Source: Pimelobacter simplex (lineage in GTDB: Bacteria; Actinomycetota; Actinomycetes; Propionibacteriales; Nocardioidaceae). Taken from it: a stretch of DNA of 64,000 bases. The translations under genes were made by a program, and so were the position numbers. The number at the start of each line of letters is the position of its first letter. Within the stretch, counting starts at the first letter, position 1. Below are positions 1 to 8,752 of this stretch, piece after piece. Below the pieces are notes generated by a model. The model saw only the letters and a list, made by a program, of their open reading frames with translations, did not search any database and was not told where the DNA came from. The DNA is taken from NCBI GenBank assembly GCA_016803235.1, contig JADCLI010000003.1, positions 1 to 64,000 on the forward strand, written 5' to 3'.

Positions 1-1
1 C

Positions 2-643
2 CCCGAGGACGAGCCTCCCGACCCGGGTGCGGAGCCGCCGACGCACCGCCCCTACGGCGGCGCGACCTACGCGACGTACGACGCCGGCTCCGAGCGTCGC
101 CGGCTCCGCACCCGGGTCGGGATGCTCGTCCTCGGGGCCGTCGTGGTGCTCGGTGGCGCGGGCGCCGGGATCGCGGTGCTGGTCGCGGACGCACTCGACG
201 ACGACGGCGCCACCACGACCACCACGACGACGACCACCCGCACCGAGGTGCACAGCAGCGGGACAGGCGGCATCGACCTGTTCACGACCGCGGGGACGAC
301 GGCGCTGGCCGAGGCTCTGGTCGAGGAGACCGGCTCGGCGCGTGTGCTCGAGGTCGTCCTGCTCCAGGTCAGCGCGGTGCTCACCGTGCCCGGGGACGAC
401 GGCCCACGGACCTTGGTGTGGGACGGCTCCTCGATGACGCCGGGCGGTCCCGGGGTGTCCGCGCGCGAGCCGTTCGACGTCCGCGAGCTCGACGGCGCGG
501 TCGTCGGCGGCCTGTGCGGCGACCAGCCGTTGACCTGCACCGCGATCGTCGGCCGGCCACGGCCCAGCGACAACGGCGCCTGGATCACGATCGCCGGTCT
601 CGACGGCGTCCGCTTCACCGACCTGTCGGGCAACAAGCCCTGA
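2..643 (+). CDS. membrane-anchored protein, N-terminus cut by window edge
   Basis: No family recognised. The frame is already open at the first bases, so the true start lies outside the window. Visible in order: a Pro/Thr/Tyr-rich cytoplasmic stretch of about 40 residues ending in a basic patch (RRRLRTR), one membrane helix containing VVVLGGAGAGIAVLV, an Asp cluster, a run of nine threonines, then an extracytoplasmic domain of about 130 residues with two cysteines (LCGDQPLTC) that could form a disulfide. The topology suggests a single-pass type II membrane protein with an exported C-terminal domain. Its stop codon abuts the stop of jetC on the other strand (TGATCA). Confidence 0.7.
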   Translation, partial: PEDEPPDPGAEPPTHRPYGGATYATYDAGSERRRLRTRVGMLVLGAVVVLGGAGAGIAVLVADALDDDGATTTTTTTTTRTEVHSSGTGGIDLFTTAGTTALAEALVEETGSARVLEVVLLQVSAVLTVPGDDGPRTLVWDGSSMTPGGPGVSAREPFDVRELDGAVVGGLCGDQPLTCTAIVGRPRPSDNGAWITIAGLDGVRFTDLSGNKP

Positions 644-3600
644 TCAGGCGTCGGCCGCCTCGGCGTTCGTGATCGGCGTGATCCACGACTGATGGGTCGT
701 GGTGTTCTTGGTGATCGCGAGCAGCTCGTCCATGTGGGGCTCGAGGCCGGTCACCTTGTCGAGCGGGACGCCGATGATCAGCTGGAACCCCAGGCCCTTC
801 CACGCCTGGACCGCACGCCCGGCGAACTCCGAGTCGGCCTTCACGAAGCCCTCGTCGAGGAACACCGGCGCGAACCTCGGGCGCGACCGCATCTCGTCAC
901 CGAGCCGGAACCGCAGCGCCGACCCGACGATGAACGCGACGAGCTCCTGGCTCTCGCCACCGGACTTCTCCCCCAGCGTGCGGTAGGTCGCCCGCAGCTC
1001 ACCGGTGAGGTGGTCGTAGCGCTCCGCGCTGATCTCCACGTGCCGTCGTACGTCGAGCAGGCGGTCGCGGTCCGTGGTGACGGCCGGGCCGTCGCCGGAC
1101 TGGGCAGGCCGGCGCAGCTGCTGCATGAACCGGCTGAGGTCGGTGAACCTCTTCTCCAGCGCGGCCTCGTCGAGCTCGCCGCTGGCACCCGAGGACAGGG
1201 CACGCAGGTCCTTGAGGAAGACCTGCACGTGGGCGGGCGCGAGGCGGCGCAGCCGGATCCGGAGCCGGTCGCCCGACGCGCCGAACTCGAGGCGGCGCAG
1301 GATCGCGTTGATCGGCTCGAGCCGGTCCTCGATCTCCTCGACGGAGGAGGACATCGCGCCGAGCAGCGGGACGAGGTCCTGGCCGCTCCACTCCGTGAGG
1401 CGACGCCGCCACTCGGCGCGACGCTCGGCCAGGCCGGTGCCGCGGATGTCCTCGAGGATCCGCGCATAGTCGGCGTAGGAGTCCGCGGTGGCGCCGAGGT
1501 TGGGCGACTCCCACTGGAACTTGTAGTGCTTGAAGATCAGCGCGAGGTCGTCGTCGCAGCGCCGGATCTCGGAGTCCGCGTCGGCGACGGCCGTGCGCAG
1601 CCGCTCCCCCAGCCGGTGGGAGTTGTCGGCGAAGCGGTCGAGGTCGTCGGGATCCGCCGGGGCGGCGGCCGCGGCGAAGTCGGCGGCCAGCGCTGCCTCC
1701 TGCTCCTCGCTCAGTTCGACGGCGCCGCTCCGCTCCATCGCGTCGAGCCGGTCCTTGACCAGGTCCTCGGAGTCGACGAGCTCGCTGTGGCCGGAGTTGA
1801 GCTCGCGCTGCTTCTGCTCGAGCGCGAACCTCTCCTGGCGGGCGTCGTCGAGCCGGTGGACCAGGTCGTCGATCTGGGCCTGGAGCACCTTGAGCTGGTC
1901 GTCGGAGGTGAGGATGTCGGTGCGGCGCTGCTCGAGCTCGGCGATCCGCCGGTCGCTGCCCGCGACGTCGACGTCGTCGAAGCGGACCATGGCGATGGCG
2001 TCGTACGCCTTGCGCTGCTGCTCCAGCAGCCGCCCGCGGCGGTCGAGGTCGGCGAGCTGGGCGTCGACCCGCTCCATCCGGCGCTCGAGCTCCTCGAGCT
2101 GGCCGTCGATCTCGGCGATCGCGTCCTCGTTGGAGAAGCCGATGATGTTGCGGTGGTCGCTGCGGCCGTGGGTGCCGCGGTCGCCGTTGCGGGTCTGGCC
2201 GGCGGCGGTCACCCGGAACCCGGGTCCGTCGAGCTCGGCCGCGCTCTCGACGCAGAAGGCGTTGCGCGAGGGCTCCTCGACGTGCTGCTGGACCCAGCCG
2301 GAGAACGGCGAGTCCTTGAACAGCAGCTTGCCGGCGACCCGCTCGGGGTCGGCCGGACCGGTCTCGGGCAGGTCGAGCTCGACCCCCTGGAAGGTCAGCC
2401 GGCCGGGCAGGCGCAGGCCGTCGATGGCGCTGGAGAACTCGGCGAGCCGGCCGATCGGGACCAGCATCATCCGGGCGGTGCCGCCGAGGACGGTCTCGAT
2501 GGCCGTGCGCCAGCGCGCCTCCTCGGGCGCGAGGTCGATCAGCTCCGCGACGAAGGGCAGCTCCTCGACCGAGAGCCCGCTCGCGTCGGCGACGGCGGCG
2601 CGCAGGTCGTGGAGGTACGACGGCACGCGGCCGTTGCGGTTCTCCATCGAGGCCCGCTCCCGCTTGAGCACGGCCTGCTCGTTCTTCAGTGGGACCAGCC
2701 CGTCGCGCACCCGGTCGCGCTCGGCGCGCAGCGCGGCCTGCTCGGCCTCGCCGGCGGTGAGCCGCTTGCGGGCCAGTAACTGGAGCTCGGCGAACGCGGT
2801 GGCCGAGTCGAGCGCCGACTCGAGGTCGGGGGCGTCGGCGTCGGTGAGCCCGACGAGCGGGTAGACCCGCTCCTCGAGCTCGGAGAGCCGGTTGGCGCGC
2901 TCCTCGCGGATCACCCGCTCGTGCTCGGCCTGCGCGGCGAGCGCCTGCAGGTCGCCGCCGCCGGCCGCGCGGTGCGCCTCCTTGGCGGCCTCGAGGTCGC
3001 CCGCGAGGGTGGTCTCGGCGGACCGGGTGGCGGTGAGCGCCTCGACGGTGCCCTGCCGCGAGTCGCGGTTGCCGGCGACGGCGGCCTCGATGAGGCGCAG
3101 GTGGGTGCGCAGCAGCCAGAGCCGGAGCGGGGTGTCGCCGGACAGGGTGACACCGTACGAGTCGAGCTCGGCGAGCCGCTTGGTCGCGGCGACCTTGCGC
3201 TCGTGCAGGTCGGTGATCGGCTCGAGCAGCTCGAGCTTCTGCTCCTCGGTGCGCATCGCGGCGTACGACGCGTCGAGGTCGTCGAAGTGCTCGATCGCCC
3301 GGTCGGCGGCGGCGTAGGTCGCCGGACGCTCGAGGACCATGTCCTTGTAGAGCTCGTCGACGCTGCGAACCTGGTTGCCGGCCTGGATGCGCGCCAGTAG
3401 GCGCAGCGCCTTGGAGCCGTCGCCGTTGGCACCGATCCCGAGCCGGGCGTGCAGCACGGCCGCGAACTCGGCGTACGTGCGGTGCACGCGGATGCCGGGG
3501 AACAGCTTCTTGAGGGTGTTGGCGTGGAAGCGCTCGGGGACGGCGACCTCGAGCGTCTCGAGCGACAGCGCGCCCTCGTGGGTGGCGAGCTGCATCTGCA

Positions 3601-4108
3601 CCTCACCGGAGCGCGCGGCCCGGCGCGGGACGTAGTAGGTGCGCAGCGCGGTGAAGCGGCCTCCCTGGTCGTTGACGAACGTCATCGCGACCGCGCCCCA
3701 GGTGTCGGAGCCCTTGCCGCGCAGCAGCTTCTCCTCGGGCCGCCCGGTCCTCGGGTTGTCGACGACGTCGACGGCGCCGCGCAGGTAGGACAGCAGGTTG
3801 CGCTGCCCGGCACTGCGGGCGCGGCCGGCGACGGCGTCGTTGGAGGCGCCGTTGAACTTGGTGTCCGAGGGCATCATCAGCGCCGTGTAGGCGTCGAGGA
3901 TGGTGCTCTTGCCGACGCCCGAGGCGCCGGAGATCATCGTCGCGTCGCCGCGCAGCGGGACCGTCGTGAGCCCGCCGAAGCCACCCCAGTTGACCAGCTG
4001 CAGCAGCGCGGCGCGCCACTGGACGGTGTCGTCTCCGGGCGTCGCGACGACCTCCTTGTCGAACAGGCCGTCGGTGCCCTCGACCTGCTCCATCTCGTCG
4101 ACGGACAT
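644..4108 (-). CDS. jetC: JetC/MksB-like SMC ATPase of a Wadjet-type complex
   Basis: A 1154-residue ABC/SMC-type ATPase. The N-terminal head carries the Walker A motif GASGVGKST at about residues 61-69. A long central coiled-coil region follows, rich in Glu, Arg and Leu, with a hinge-like globular part around residues 500-640. The C-terminal head has a signature motif SGGES at about 1049 and a Walker B FAPVFLDEG at about 1079. In this family the protein is the motor that extrudes DNA loops and, in Wadjet systems, restricts plasmids. The ATG overlaps the jetB stop (TGATG), so the three genes are translationally coupled. A jetD gene normally follows jetC; here the next gene is convergent and starts nothing on this strand. 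A MukB/MksB chromosome-organising role is the alternative. Confidence 0.88.
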   Translation of the reverse strand: MSVDEMEQVEGTDGLFDKEVVATPGDDTVQWRAALLQLVNWGGFGGLTTVPLRGDATMISGASGVGKSTILDAYTALMMPSDTKFNGASNDAVAGRARSAGQRNLLSYLRGAVDVVDNPRTGRPEEKLLRGKGSDTWGAVAMTFVNDQGGRFTALRTYYVPRRAARSGEVQMQLATHEGALSLETLEVAVPERFHANTLKKLFPGIRVHRTYAEFAAVLHARLGIGANGDGSKALRLLARIQAGNQVRSVDELYKDMVLERPATYAAADRAIEHFDDLDASYAAMRTEEQKLELLEPITDLHERKVAATKRLAELDSYGVTLSGDTPLRLWLLRTHLRLIEAAVAGNRDSRQGTVEALTATRSAETTLAGDLEAAKEAHRAAGGGDLQALAAQAEHERVIREERANRLSELEERVYPLVGLTDADAPDLESALDSATAFAELQLLARKRLTAGEAEQAALRAERDRVRDGLVPLKNEQAVLKRERASMENRNGRVPSYLHDLRAAVADASGLSVEELPFVAELIDLAPEEARWRTAIETVLGGTARMMLVPIGRLAEFSSAIDGLRLPGRLTFQGVELDLPETGPADPERVAGKLLFKDSPFSGWVQQHVEEPSRNAFCVESAAELDGPGFRVTAAGQTRNGDRGTHGRSDHRNIIGFSNEDAIAEIDGQLEELERRMERVDAQLADLDRRGRLLEQQRKAYDAIAMVRFDDVDVAGSDRRIAELEQRRTDILTSDDQLKVLQAQIDDLVHRLDDARQERFALEQKQRELNSGHSELVDSEDLVKDRLDAMERSGAVELSEEQEAALAADFAAAAAPADPDDLDRFADNSHRLGERLRTAVADADSEIRRCDDDLALIFKHYKFQWESPNLGATADSYADYARILEDIRGTGLAERRAEWRRRLTEWSGQDLVPLLGAMSSSVEEIEDRLEPINAILRRLEFGASGDRLRIRLRRLAPAHVQVFLKDLRALSSGASGELDEAALEKRFTDLSRFMQQLRRPAQSGDGPAVTTDRDRLLDVRRHVEISAERYDHLTGELRATYRTLGEKSGGESQELVAFIVGSALRFRLGDEMRSRPRFAPVFLDEGFVKADSEFAGRAVQAWKGLGFQLIIGVPLDKVTGLEPHMDELLAITKNTTTHQSWITPITNAEAADA

Positions 4109-4821
4109 CAGGCGTCCTCCTCCTCGAACAGCTCGTCGTCCGCGGGCGCCGGCTCCGCCTCGGAGCCGTTGGCCCGCTGCAGCGCCTCGAGCAGCTCCTG
4201 GAGCAGCTCGAGCGGCAGCAGCGGCTCGACGGCCTCACTGATCTCGTAGCGGTCGTCGGACGCCGAGCCGATCAGCAGGCCGGCCTTCACGACGCTCGTG
4301 ACGGCGTTGCGCGCGCGCTTCTCGTCGCCGGCCTCGTCGGTCGCGTGGACCGGCCGGAAGCTGGCGACGTAGTCGACGATGTCCTCGCGGTCGATGTAGA
4401 CCCGGGCGTCGCCGCTGGCCAGGCCGGCCCGCAGCCGGTCGCGCAGGTGGACGAGCACGAGGGTCTCCTCGCGCGACCACGCGGTGTCGTGGAGCAGGGT
4501 CGGGAACCTGCTGGCGGTCTCGGAGGTGGCCTGCCGCTTCCAGGCGACCTCGCGGGTCGGGTCGACCTGGAGGTCGAGGAAGAGGTCGTTGAGCCGCGAG
4601 CGGATCACCCGCTCGTTCTCGACGAGGACCTGCCAGTCGCGGGGGTGGGTCCGGGCGCTGATGAACCGCTGCTTGAGCAGGGTCACCAGGGCGTGCCGCT
4701 GGGCGTACTCCAGCCCGCCCTCGTCGCCCTCGAACAGGGAGACCGAGGTCTCGTCGGCGACCTCGTCGAGGTCGTCGAAGTCGTTGCTCTCAGCGGTCGG
4801 ATCGTCCAGCTCGACGCTCAC
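4108..4821 (-). CDS. jetB: JetB/MksE-like subunit (DUF4194)
   Basis: A 237-residue DUF4194 protein, the small winged-helix (KITE-like) subunit that binds the kleisin JetA and the JetC head. It has an acidic N-terminus, a core starting at AQRHALVTLLKQRFISA, an ARTHPRDWQVLVENE segment, and an acidic C-terminal tail (DDELFEEEDA). I chose the GTG start because it overlaps the jetA stop codon as GTGA and because the frame upstream is only a shadow of jetA. Size and position between jetA and jetC match known jetABCD operons. Confidence 0.85.
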   Translation of the reverse strand: MSVELDDPTAESNDFDDLDEVADETSVSLFEGDEGGLEYAQRHALVTLLKQRFISARTHPRDWQVLVENERVIRSRLNDLFLDLQVDPTREVAWKRQATSETASRFPTLLHDTAWSREETLVLVHLRDRLRAGLASGDARVYIDREDIVDYVASFRPVHATDEAGDEKRARNAVTSVVKAGLLIGSASDDRYEISEAVEPLLPLELLQELLEALQRANGSEAEPAPADDELFEEEDA

Positions 4822-6314
4822 CGGCGGGACTCCTCTCGGTCGTGCTCGAGGTCGGGATCGGGAAGCGGCGTGCGCGGGACCGCGAAGGTGCGCCGCGACC
4901 CGTCGGGGCGTACGGCGGCGAAGGGCTCGAGCACGTCCTCGGTCCCCCACGCGCGGTCGGCGGCGAGGTGCAGCAGGCCGAAGATCTCCACCGGCCGGCG
5001 CAGCGAGGGCTCGAGCGCGTCGAACAGCTCGCCGAGGGAGCCCGCGGGCAGGAGGTCGCCGAGGGCGTCGTCGAGCCGCTGGCGCAGCGAGCCGAGCTGG
5101 GGTCCGCCCTGGGCCATCAGCTCCTCGAGCGACAGGGTCGGCGCCTCGGACGGATCGGCGGCGGTGATCGGCTCGGGCAGCACGTCGTCGGCCGGGTCGT
5201 GGAACCGCTCGCGCAGGTGGTCGACGTTGACCCTGCTCGGGAGCAGGGACACCTCGTGGGTGGCCCGCGGCCCGGTCGTCGACATCCAGGTCATCAGCTC
5301 GGACTCGACCTGGCGCAGCGTCTGCTCCAGCTCCCGGTCGCGGGCGGCGTCGTGGGAGACGATGTACTCCTTGAGCGTCGCCGTCACGCGGCTGCGCTGC
5401 GCCAGCACCCGGTCGAGTCCGTCGCGCACCAGCTTGACGGTCCCCCGCAGCTCGGCCCGGTCGGCCTCGCCGAGGATCCCCGGCGAGAGCGGGTGCTCGA
5501 GCAGGGCGGTGAGGTCCTCGCGCAGCTGGGTGACCAGTCCGTCGTCGCGCAGCAGCGCGAACGCCCCCTCGAAGGCCCGGCCCTCCTGGGTCGCCGTCAT
5601 CAGCGCGTCGGCCCGCGCCAGGTAGTCGTCGATGACCTCGCCCGCCGGCCGGTCCTCGGCCCGGAAGGCCGCCAGGATCTCCGTGCGGATCGTCGCGAAG
5701 CGCTCCTCGACCCGCGCGAAGTCGCTCGGCAGGGCGCTGACCAGCGACAGCAGCTCGGTGAAGCCCTCGAGCATGTAGTCCTCGGTCGCGCTCACCATCT
5801 CGGCCCCGTCGACCAGCCGGTCGCGCTCCACCTTGAGCCGCGCGATCTCGTCGTTGAGCAGGGTCACCCGGGCGCCGCGGTCGGGGTTCGCCTCGGAGTT
5901 GAACCGTCGTACGGTGCTCAAGATGGTGGAGATCCGGTGCTCGCTCAGCGTCGCCCGGTCGCGCGCGAGGTTCTTGACCAGCTCCAGCGCCTGCTGCGCG
6001 TGCGAGGTCAGCGAGTAGACCTCGTGGCCCTGCTCGTCCAGCGACCGCACCAGCCACTGCCCGCGCATCCACCGCTGGCAGATCTCGCGCCCGCTGCCCG
6101 TCGGCAGGTCGGTGTCGCCCGCGCTGCGGATCTCGGCCAGGTGCTCCTCGACCTGGGTGTGCAGGCGAGCGGTCGGGATCGGCCGGTTGTTGCGCCCGAA
6201 CGCCGCCCGGAAGATGGTGATGACGACCGGCGCCTGTCGCTGGTGGAGCAGGGTCAGCGTCGGCTGCGCGAAGGCGCCCTTGACGCGCGCCAGCTCGGCG
6301 GCGATGTCGCTCAA
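4818..6314 (-). CDS. jetA: JetA/MksF-like kleisin subunit (DUF3375)
   Basis: A 498-residue DUF3375 protein, first gene of the operon. The N-terminal winged helix includes FAQPTLTLLHQRQAPVV and RNNRPIPTARLHTQVEEHL; a helical middle (about residues 120-330) and a C-terminal domain follow. JetA acts as the kleisin bridging the SMC heads. The start is a TTG at the 3' end of a G-rich stretch (GGGGGACAGGG) that can serve as ribosome binding site; no ATG or GTG fits better, and the family N-terminus matches. A rare start codon may keep complex levels low. The promoter should lie in the 214-bp gap shared with the divergent gene at 6529. Confidence 0.86.
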   Translation of the reverse strand: MSDIAAELARVKGAFAQPTLTLLHQRQAPVVITIFRAAFGRNNRPIPTARLHTQVEEHLAEIRSAGDTDLPTGSGREICQRWMRGQWLVRSLDEQGHEVYSLTSHAQQALELVKNLARDRATLSEHRISTILSTVRRFNSEANPDRGARVTLLNDEIARLKVERDRLVDGAEMVSATEDYMLEGFTELLSLVSALPSDFARVEERFATIRTEILAAFRAEDRPAGEVIDDYLARADALMTATQEGRAFEGAFALLRDDGLVTQLREDLTALLEHPLSPGILGEADRAELRGTVKLVRDGLDRVLAQRSRVTATLKEYIVSHDAARDRELEQTLRQVESELMTWMSTTGPRATHEVSLLPSRVNVDHLRERFHDPADDVLPEPITAADPSEAPTLSLEELMAQGGPQLGSLRQRLDDALGDLLPAGSLGELFDALEPSLRRPVEIFGLLHLAADRAWGTEDVLEPFAAVRPDGSRRTFAVPRTPLPDPDLEHDREESRR

Positions 6315-6528
6315 CCCTGTCCCCCGGTGTCCGTCGTCGTGTCGTGGCCTGCTAGGTGCGAACGAAAAGCATCACACAGGGGTACGACGGGGGCGCAGGC
6401 AGGCTCAGCGTGGTCGACCGTGCCGCGCACAGCCGTCGAGTGGTGTCGGGGCGACCGGGTACTGCAGGGGTGCCGCCCGTGAGGGCCGGCACGCCCGCAC
6501 GCGACCCGACCAGACAAGGAGCTCCCCC

Positions 6529-6900
6529 GTGGTCCACCTGGCCCCGATCGGCACCATCAAGCACCTCGCCCGCACCGCACTCCACACCCCCGCCGCGGTG
6601 GCAGGAGCGGTGGTGGGCGTCGCGCAGACGGCCACCCGTCGGGTGCGCGGCACGGCCTCCGCGCAGGACCAGCCGGCTCAGCCGCCTGAGGAGCAGCCTG
6701 GGGAGCACGGAGTCGAGATCTCGCCCGACCAGCCGGTCAACGTCACCGAGGCGCTCGGTCTCGACCCGGCGCCCGTCGCGAAGCCCCGAGCGCGTACGAC
6801 GCCCGCCCCGCCGCCGGTCACGAGCATCGACGCCCAGGCGGACCCGGGCGCGGTGAGCGCGACGCCCGCCGACGTGGCCGACGTCGTGGACGAGGACTGA
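6529..6900 (+). CDS. small Pro/Ala-rich protein of unknown function
   Basis: A 123-residue protein not assigned to a family. The GTG start is set by a strong AAGGAG site at 6516-6521, seven bases upstream. The first 35 residues form a hydrophobic/basic amphipathic segment (HTPAAVAGAVVGVAQTATRR) that could be membrane-associated; the rest is low-complexity, acidic and rich in Pro, Ala and Thr, ending in DVADVVDED. Divergent from jetA, so the two could share a promoter region, but nothing ties it functionally to the Jet complex. Confidence 0.6.
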   Translation: MVHLAPIGTIKHLARTALHTPAAVAGAVVGVAQTATRRVRGTASAQDQPAQPPEEQPGEHGVEISPDQPVNVTEALGLDPAPVAKPRARTTPAPPPVTSIDAQADPGAVSATPADVADVVDED

Positions 6901-6922
6901 CCCGTGCGGCGACGGCCCGGCC

Positions 6923-8290
6923 TCAGCTGAGCTCGGCGAGCCTCGCCACCCCGGGCCGGGTGTGCGCCGCCAGCCGCTCGAGCGCCCGGTCGAGCTCCGG
7001 CGAGCCCGGATGGTCGGGCGGCACCCGTGCCGGGTTGAGCGCCACCCGGCTCGCCCACTCCTTGATGTCGGGCTGGGACGTGAACGACATCGCCGCGCGC
7101 GTCCCGAGGACGTTCATCCGTGCCCAGTCCGCCATCGAGTTGCCGTACGGCGACGGCGGGCACAGCCGGTTCTTCTCGTCGTCGTCGGTGCGGGTCGCCT
7201 CGACGTACCCGGTCACCGCGGCCCCGAAGCACGGGAAGCCGGCGCGGATCGCCTGCAACGTGATCACCTCGCGACGCCAGACCGGGACCAGCGGCGGGTA
7301 CTTCAGCCCGTCCGCGGCGCAGTGCACGACGAGGGCGTCGTCGGCCACGCGGACCGTCCCGTCGGCGAAGGCGAGGGCGCCGCGCGACACGGATCGGACG
7401 TGCCCGCGCCGGACGACGTTCTCGAGGGTCCGCAGCGCATCGAGCTCCCAGGTCGCCAGGGTCGGCGCCTTGGCCATCGTCGGCAGCACGGACCGGTCGA
7501 CCCGCAGCATCACCCCGGCGTCCTCGAGGCCCAGGAACAGCTCCTCCACCGACGTCGAGCGCTCGGCCGTCTCCATCACGTCGGCGGCCATCGTCAGGAA
7601 GACCGCGGGGTCAGGCTGGACCACCGCCCGGTTCATCATCCAGGGCTCCCGGGCCCGGACCCAGCAGATCGCGTCGGGGTCCACGCCCCGCGAGAGCAGC
7701 CAGATGCACGCGTCGGTGGCGGTCTTGCCGGCGCCGATGACGACGTACTGCCGGGGCGCCTCCTCGAGCCGCGCCAGGGCGTTGACGGGCAGCACCCGGG
7801 CACCGTCGGCGACCTCGAACGGCGGCGGCTTCTCGGCCGGGATGCTGGGCGCGAGGTAGTGGGCGTCGACGACGCGACACGCCTCCGGCACCGTGAACCG
7901 CTCGCCGGAGATGCGCGAGAGGACGGTGCGATCACCGACGTGCTCGCAGTTGGGGAAGAACTCGACCCGGCCCGTCGCGACCAGGCGGTCGAGCTCGCGG
8001 GCGTAGTACGCGCAGATCTCGGCCTGCGAGGCGCGCTCCTGCAACCCCTGCTCCGGCCCGCGCTGCTGGAGCTGGCCTCCACCGAGCAGCGTCGACGCGA
8101 CGCCATAGAACGCCGAGGCCTGGTGCAGGCGGACGAAGGGGTACGCCTCGAGCCAGTGCCCGCTGACGCCGTGGCGCCGGTCGACCAGCGCCACCCGGAC
8201 GTCGGCGTGGCCGACGAGGGCGTCCGTGAACGCCATGCCCATGGCACCGGCTCCCACCACGAGGTAGTCGACGCTGACCGTGCGCGTCAT
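6923..8290 (-). CDS. FAD/NAD(P)-binding flavin monooxygenase-like oxidoreductase
   Basis: A 455-residue two-dinucleotide-binding-domain flavoprotein. The N-terminal FAD site is VVGAGAMGMAF (residues 11-21). A second Rossmann site, VVIGAGKTATDACIWLLSRG, sits near the middle and should bind NAD(P)H. The layout resembles flavin-containing and N-hydroxylating monooxygenases; the substrate cannot be read. I start at the ATG of MTRTVSVDYL because the FAD motif then has normal spacing; a further 19 residues upstream are Arg-rich and unlike a protein N-terminus. Transcribed away from the small gene at 8446. Confidence 0.75.
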   Translation of the reverse strand: MTRTVSVDYLVVGAGAMGMAFTDALVGHADVRVALVDRRHGVSGHWLEAYPFVRLHQASAFYGVASTLLGGGQLQQRGPEQGLQERASQAEICAYYARELDRLVATGRVEFFPNCEHVGDRTVLSRISGERFTVPEACRVVDAHYLAPSIPAEKPPPFEVADGARVLPVNALARLEEAPRQYVVIGAGKTATDACIWLLSRGVDPDAICWVRAREPWMMNRAVVQPDPAVFLTMAADVMETAERSTSVEELFLGLEDAGVMLRVDRSVLPTMAKAPTLATWELDALRTLENVVRRGHVRSVSRGALAFADGTVRVADDALVVHCAADGLKYPPLVPVWRREVITLQAIRAGFPCFGAAVTGYVEATRTDDDEKNRLCPPSPYGNSMADWARMNVLGTRAAMSFTSQPDIKEWASRVALNPARVPPDHPGSPELDRALERLAAHTRPGVARLAELS

Positions 8291-8445
8291 GGTCCAACGA
8301 AAGCACGGGCGCCGCCGTCGCGTCCCCCCAACGCAGGTGAAAAACACTGCCCGGATCCGGTCAACGCGCGTGCCACGAATGGTGGATGCCGGCCGCGTCC
8401 TGGCGGCGTACCGTCCGGAGAGGGACCGCTCCCGAGGAGGTCGGC

Positions 8446-8745
8446 ATGAAGTACGTCATCTCGTGGCTGGCGAAGCCCAGCCTGGGCGAGGCCGAGATCG
8501 CCCGCTCCCTGCAGGTCTTCGGCAAGTGGGCGCCCGCGGACAGCGTCACCTTCGAGCAGTTCCTGGGGCGCGCCGACGCCAAGGGCGGGTTCGCGGTCGT
8601 CACGACCGACGACATCAACGCCGTCGTGCGCGACATGGCGATCTTCGGGACCTGGTTCGACATGGACGTCGTCCCGGTCGTCGAGGTCGGCGACCTGGCC
8701 GCCATCTCCGGCGAGGCCCTGGGCTTCGTCTCCTCGGTCGGCTGA
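8446..8745 (+). CDS. DUF3303-like small protein
   Basis: A 99-residue ferredoxin-like alpha/beta barrel-type protein that matches my recollection of DUF3303: it opens MKYVISWLAKP, has FGKWAPADSVTFEQFLGRAD in the middle and ends with a VVEVGDLAAISGEALGF segment. A GAGGAGG site at 8434-8440 fixes the ATG. The function of the family is unknown; these are probably small dimeric cytosolic proteins. It sits eight bases before the secreted beta-propeller gene and may be co-transcribed with it. Confidence 0.7.
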   Translation: MKYVISWLAKPSLGEAEIARSLQVFGKWAPADSVTFEQFLGRADAKGGFAVVTTDDINAVVRDMAIFGTWFDMDVVPVVEVGDLAAISGEALGFVSSVG

Positions 8746-8752
8746 GCCTGCC

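Noticed and set aside
1..643. jetD on the left side of jetC
   Set aside because: The region holds a plus-strand membrane protein frame; no TOPRIM or DUF2220-like motif was seen on the minus strand.
692..2779. Very long open frame antisense to jetC
   Set aside because: It is a GC-bias shadow: low-complexity Val/Leu/Gly/Glu/Asp composition, no domain, and fully overlapped by a clear SMC ATPase.
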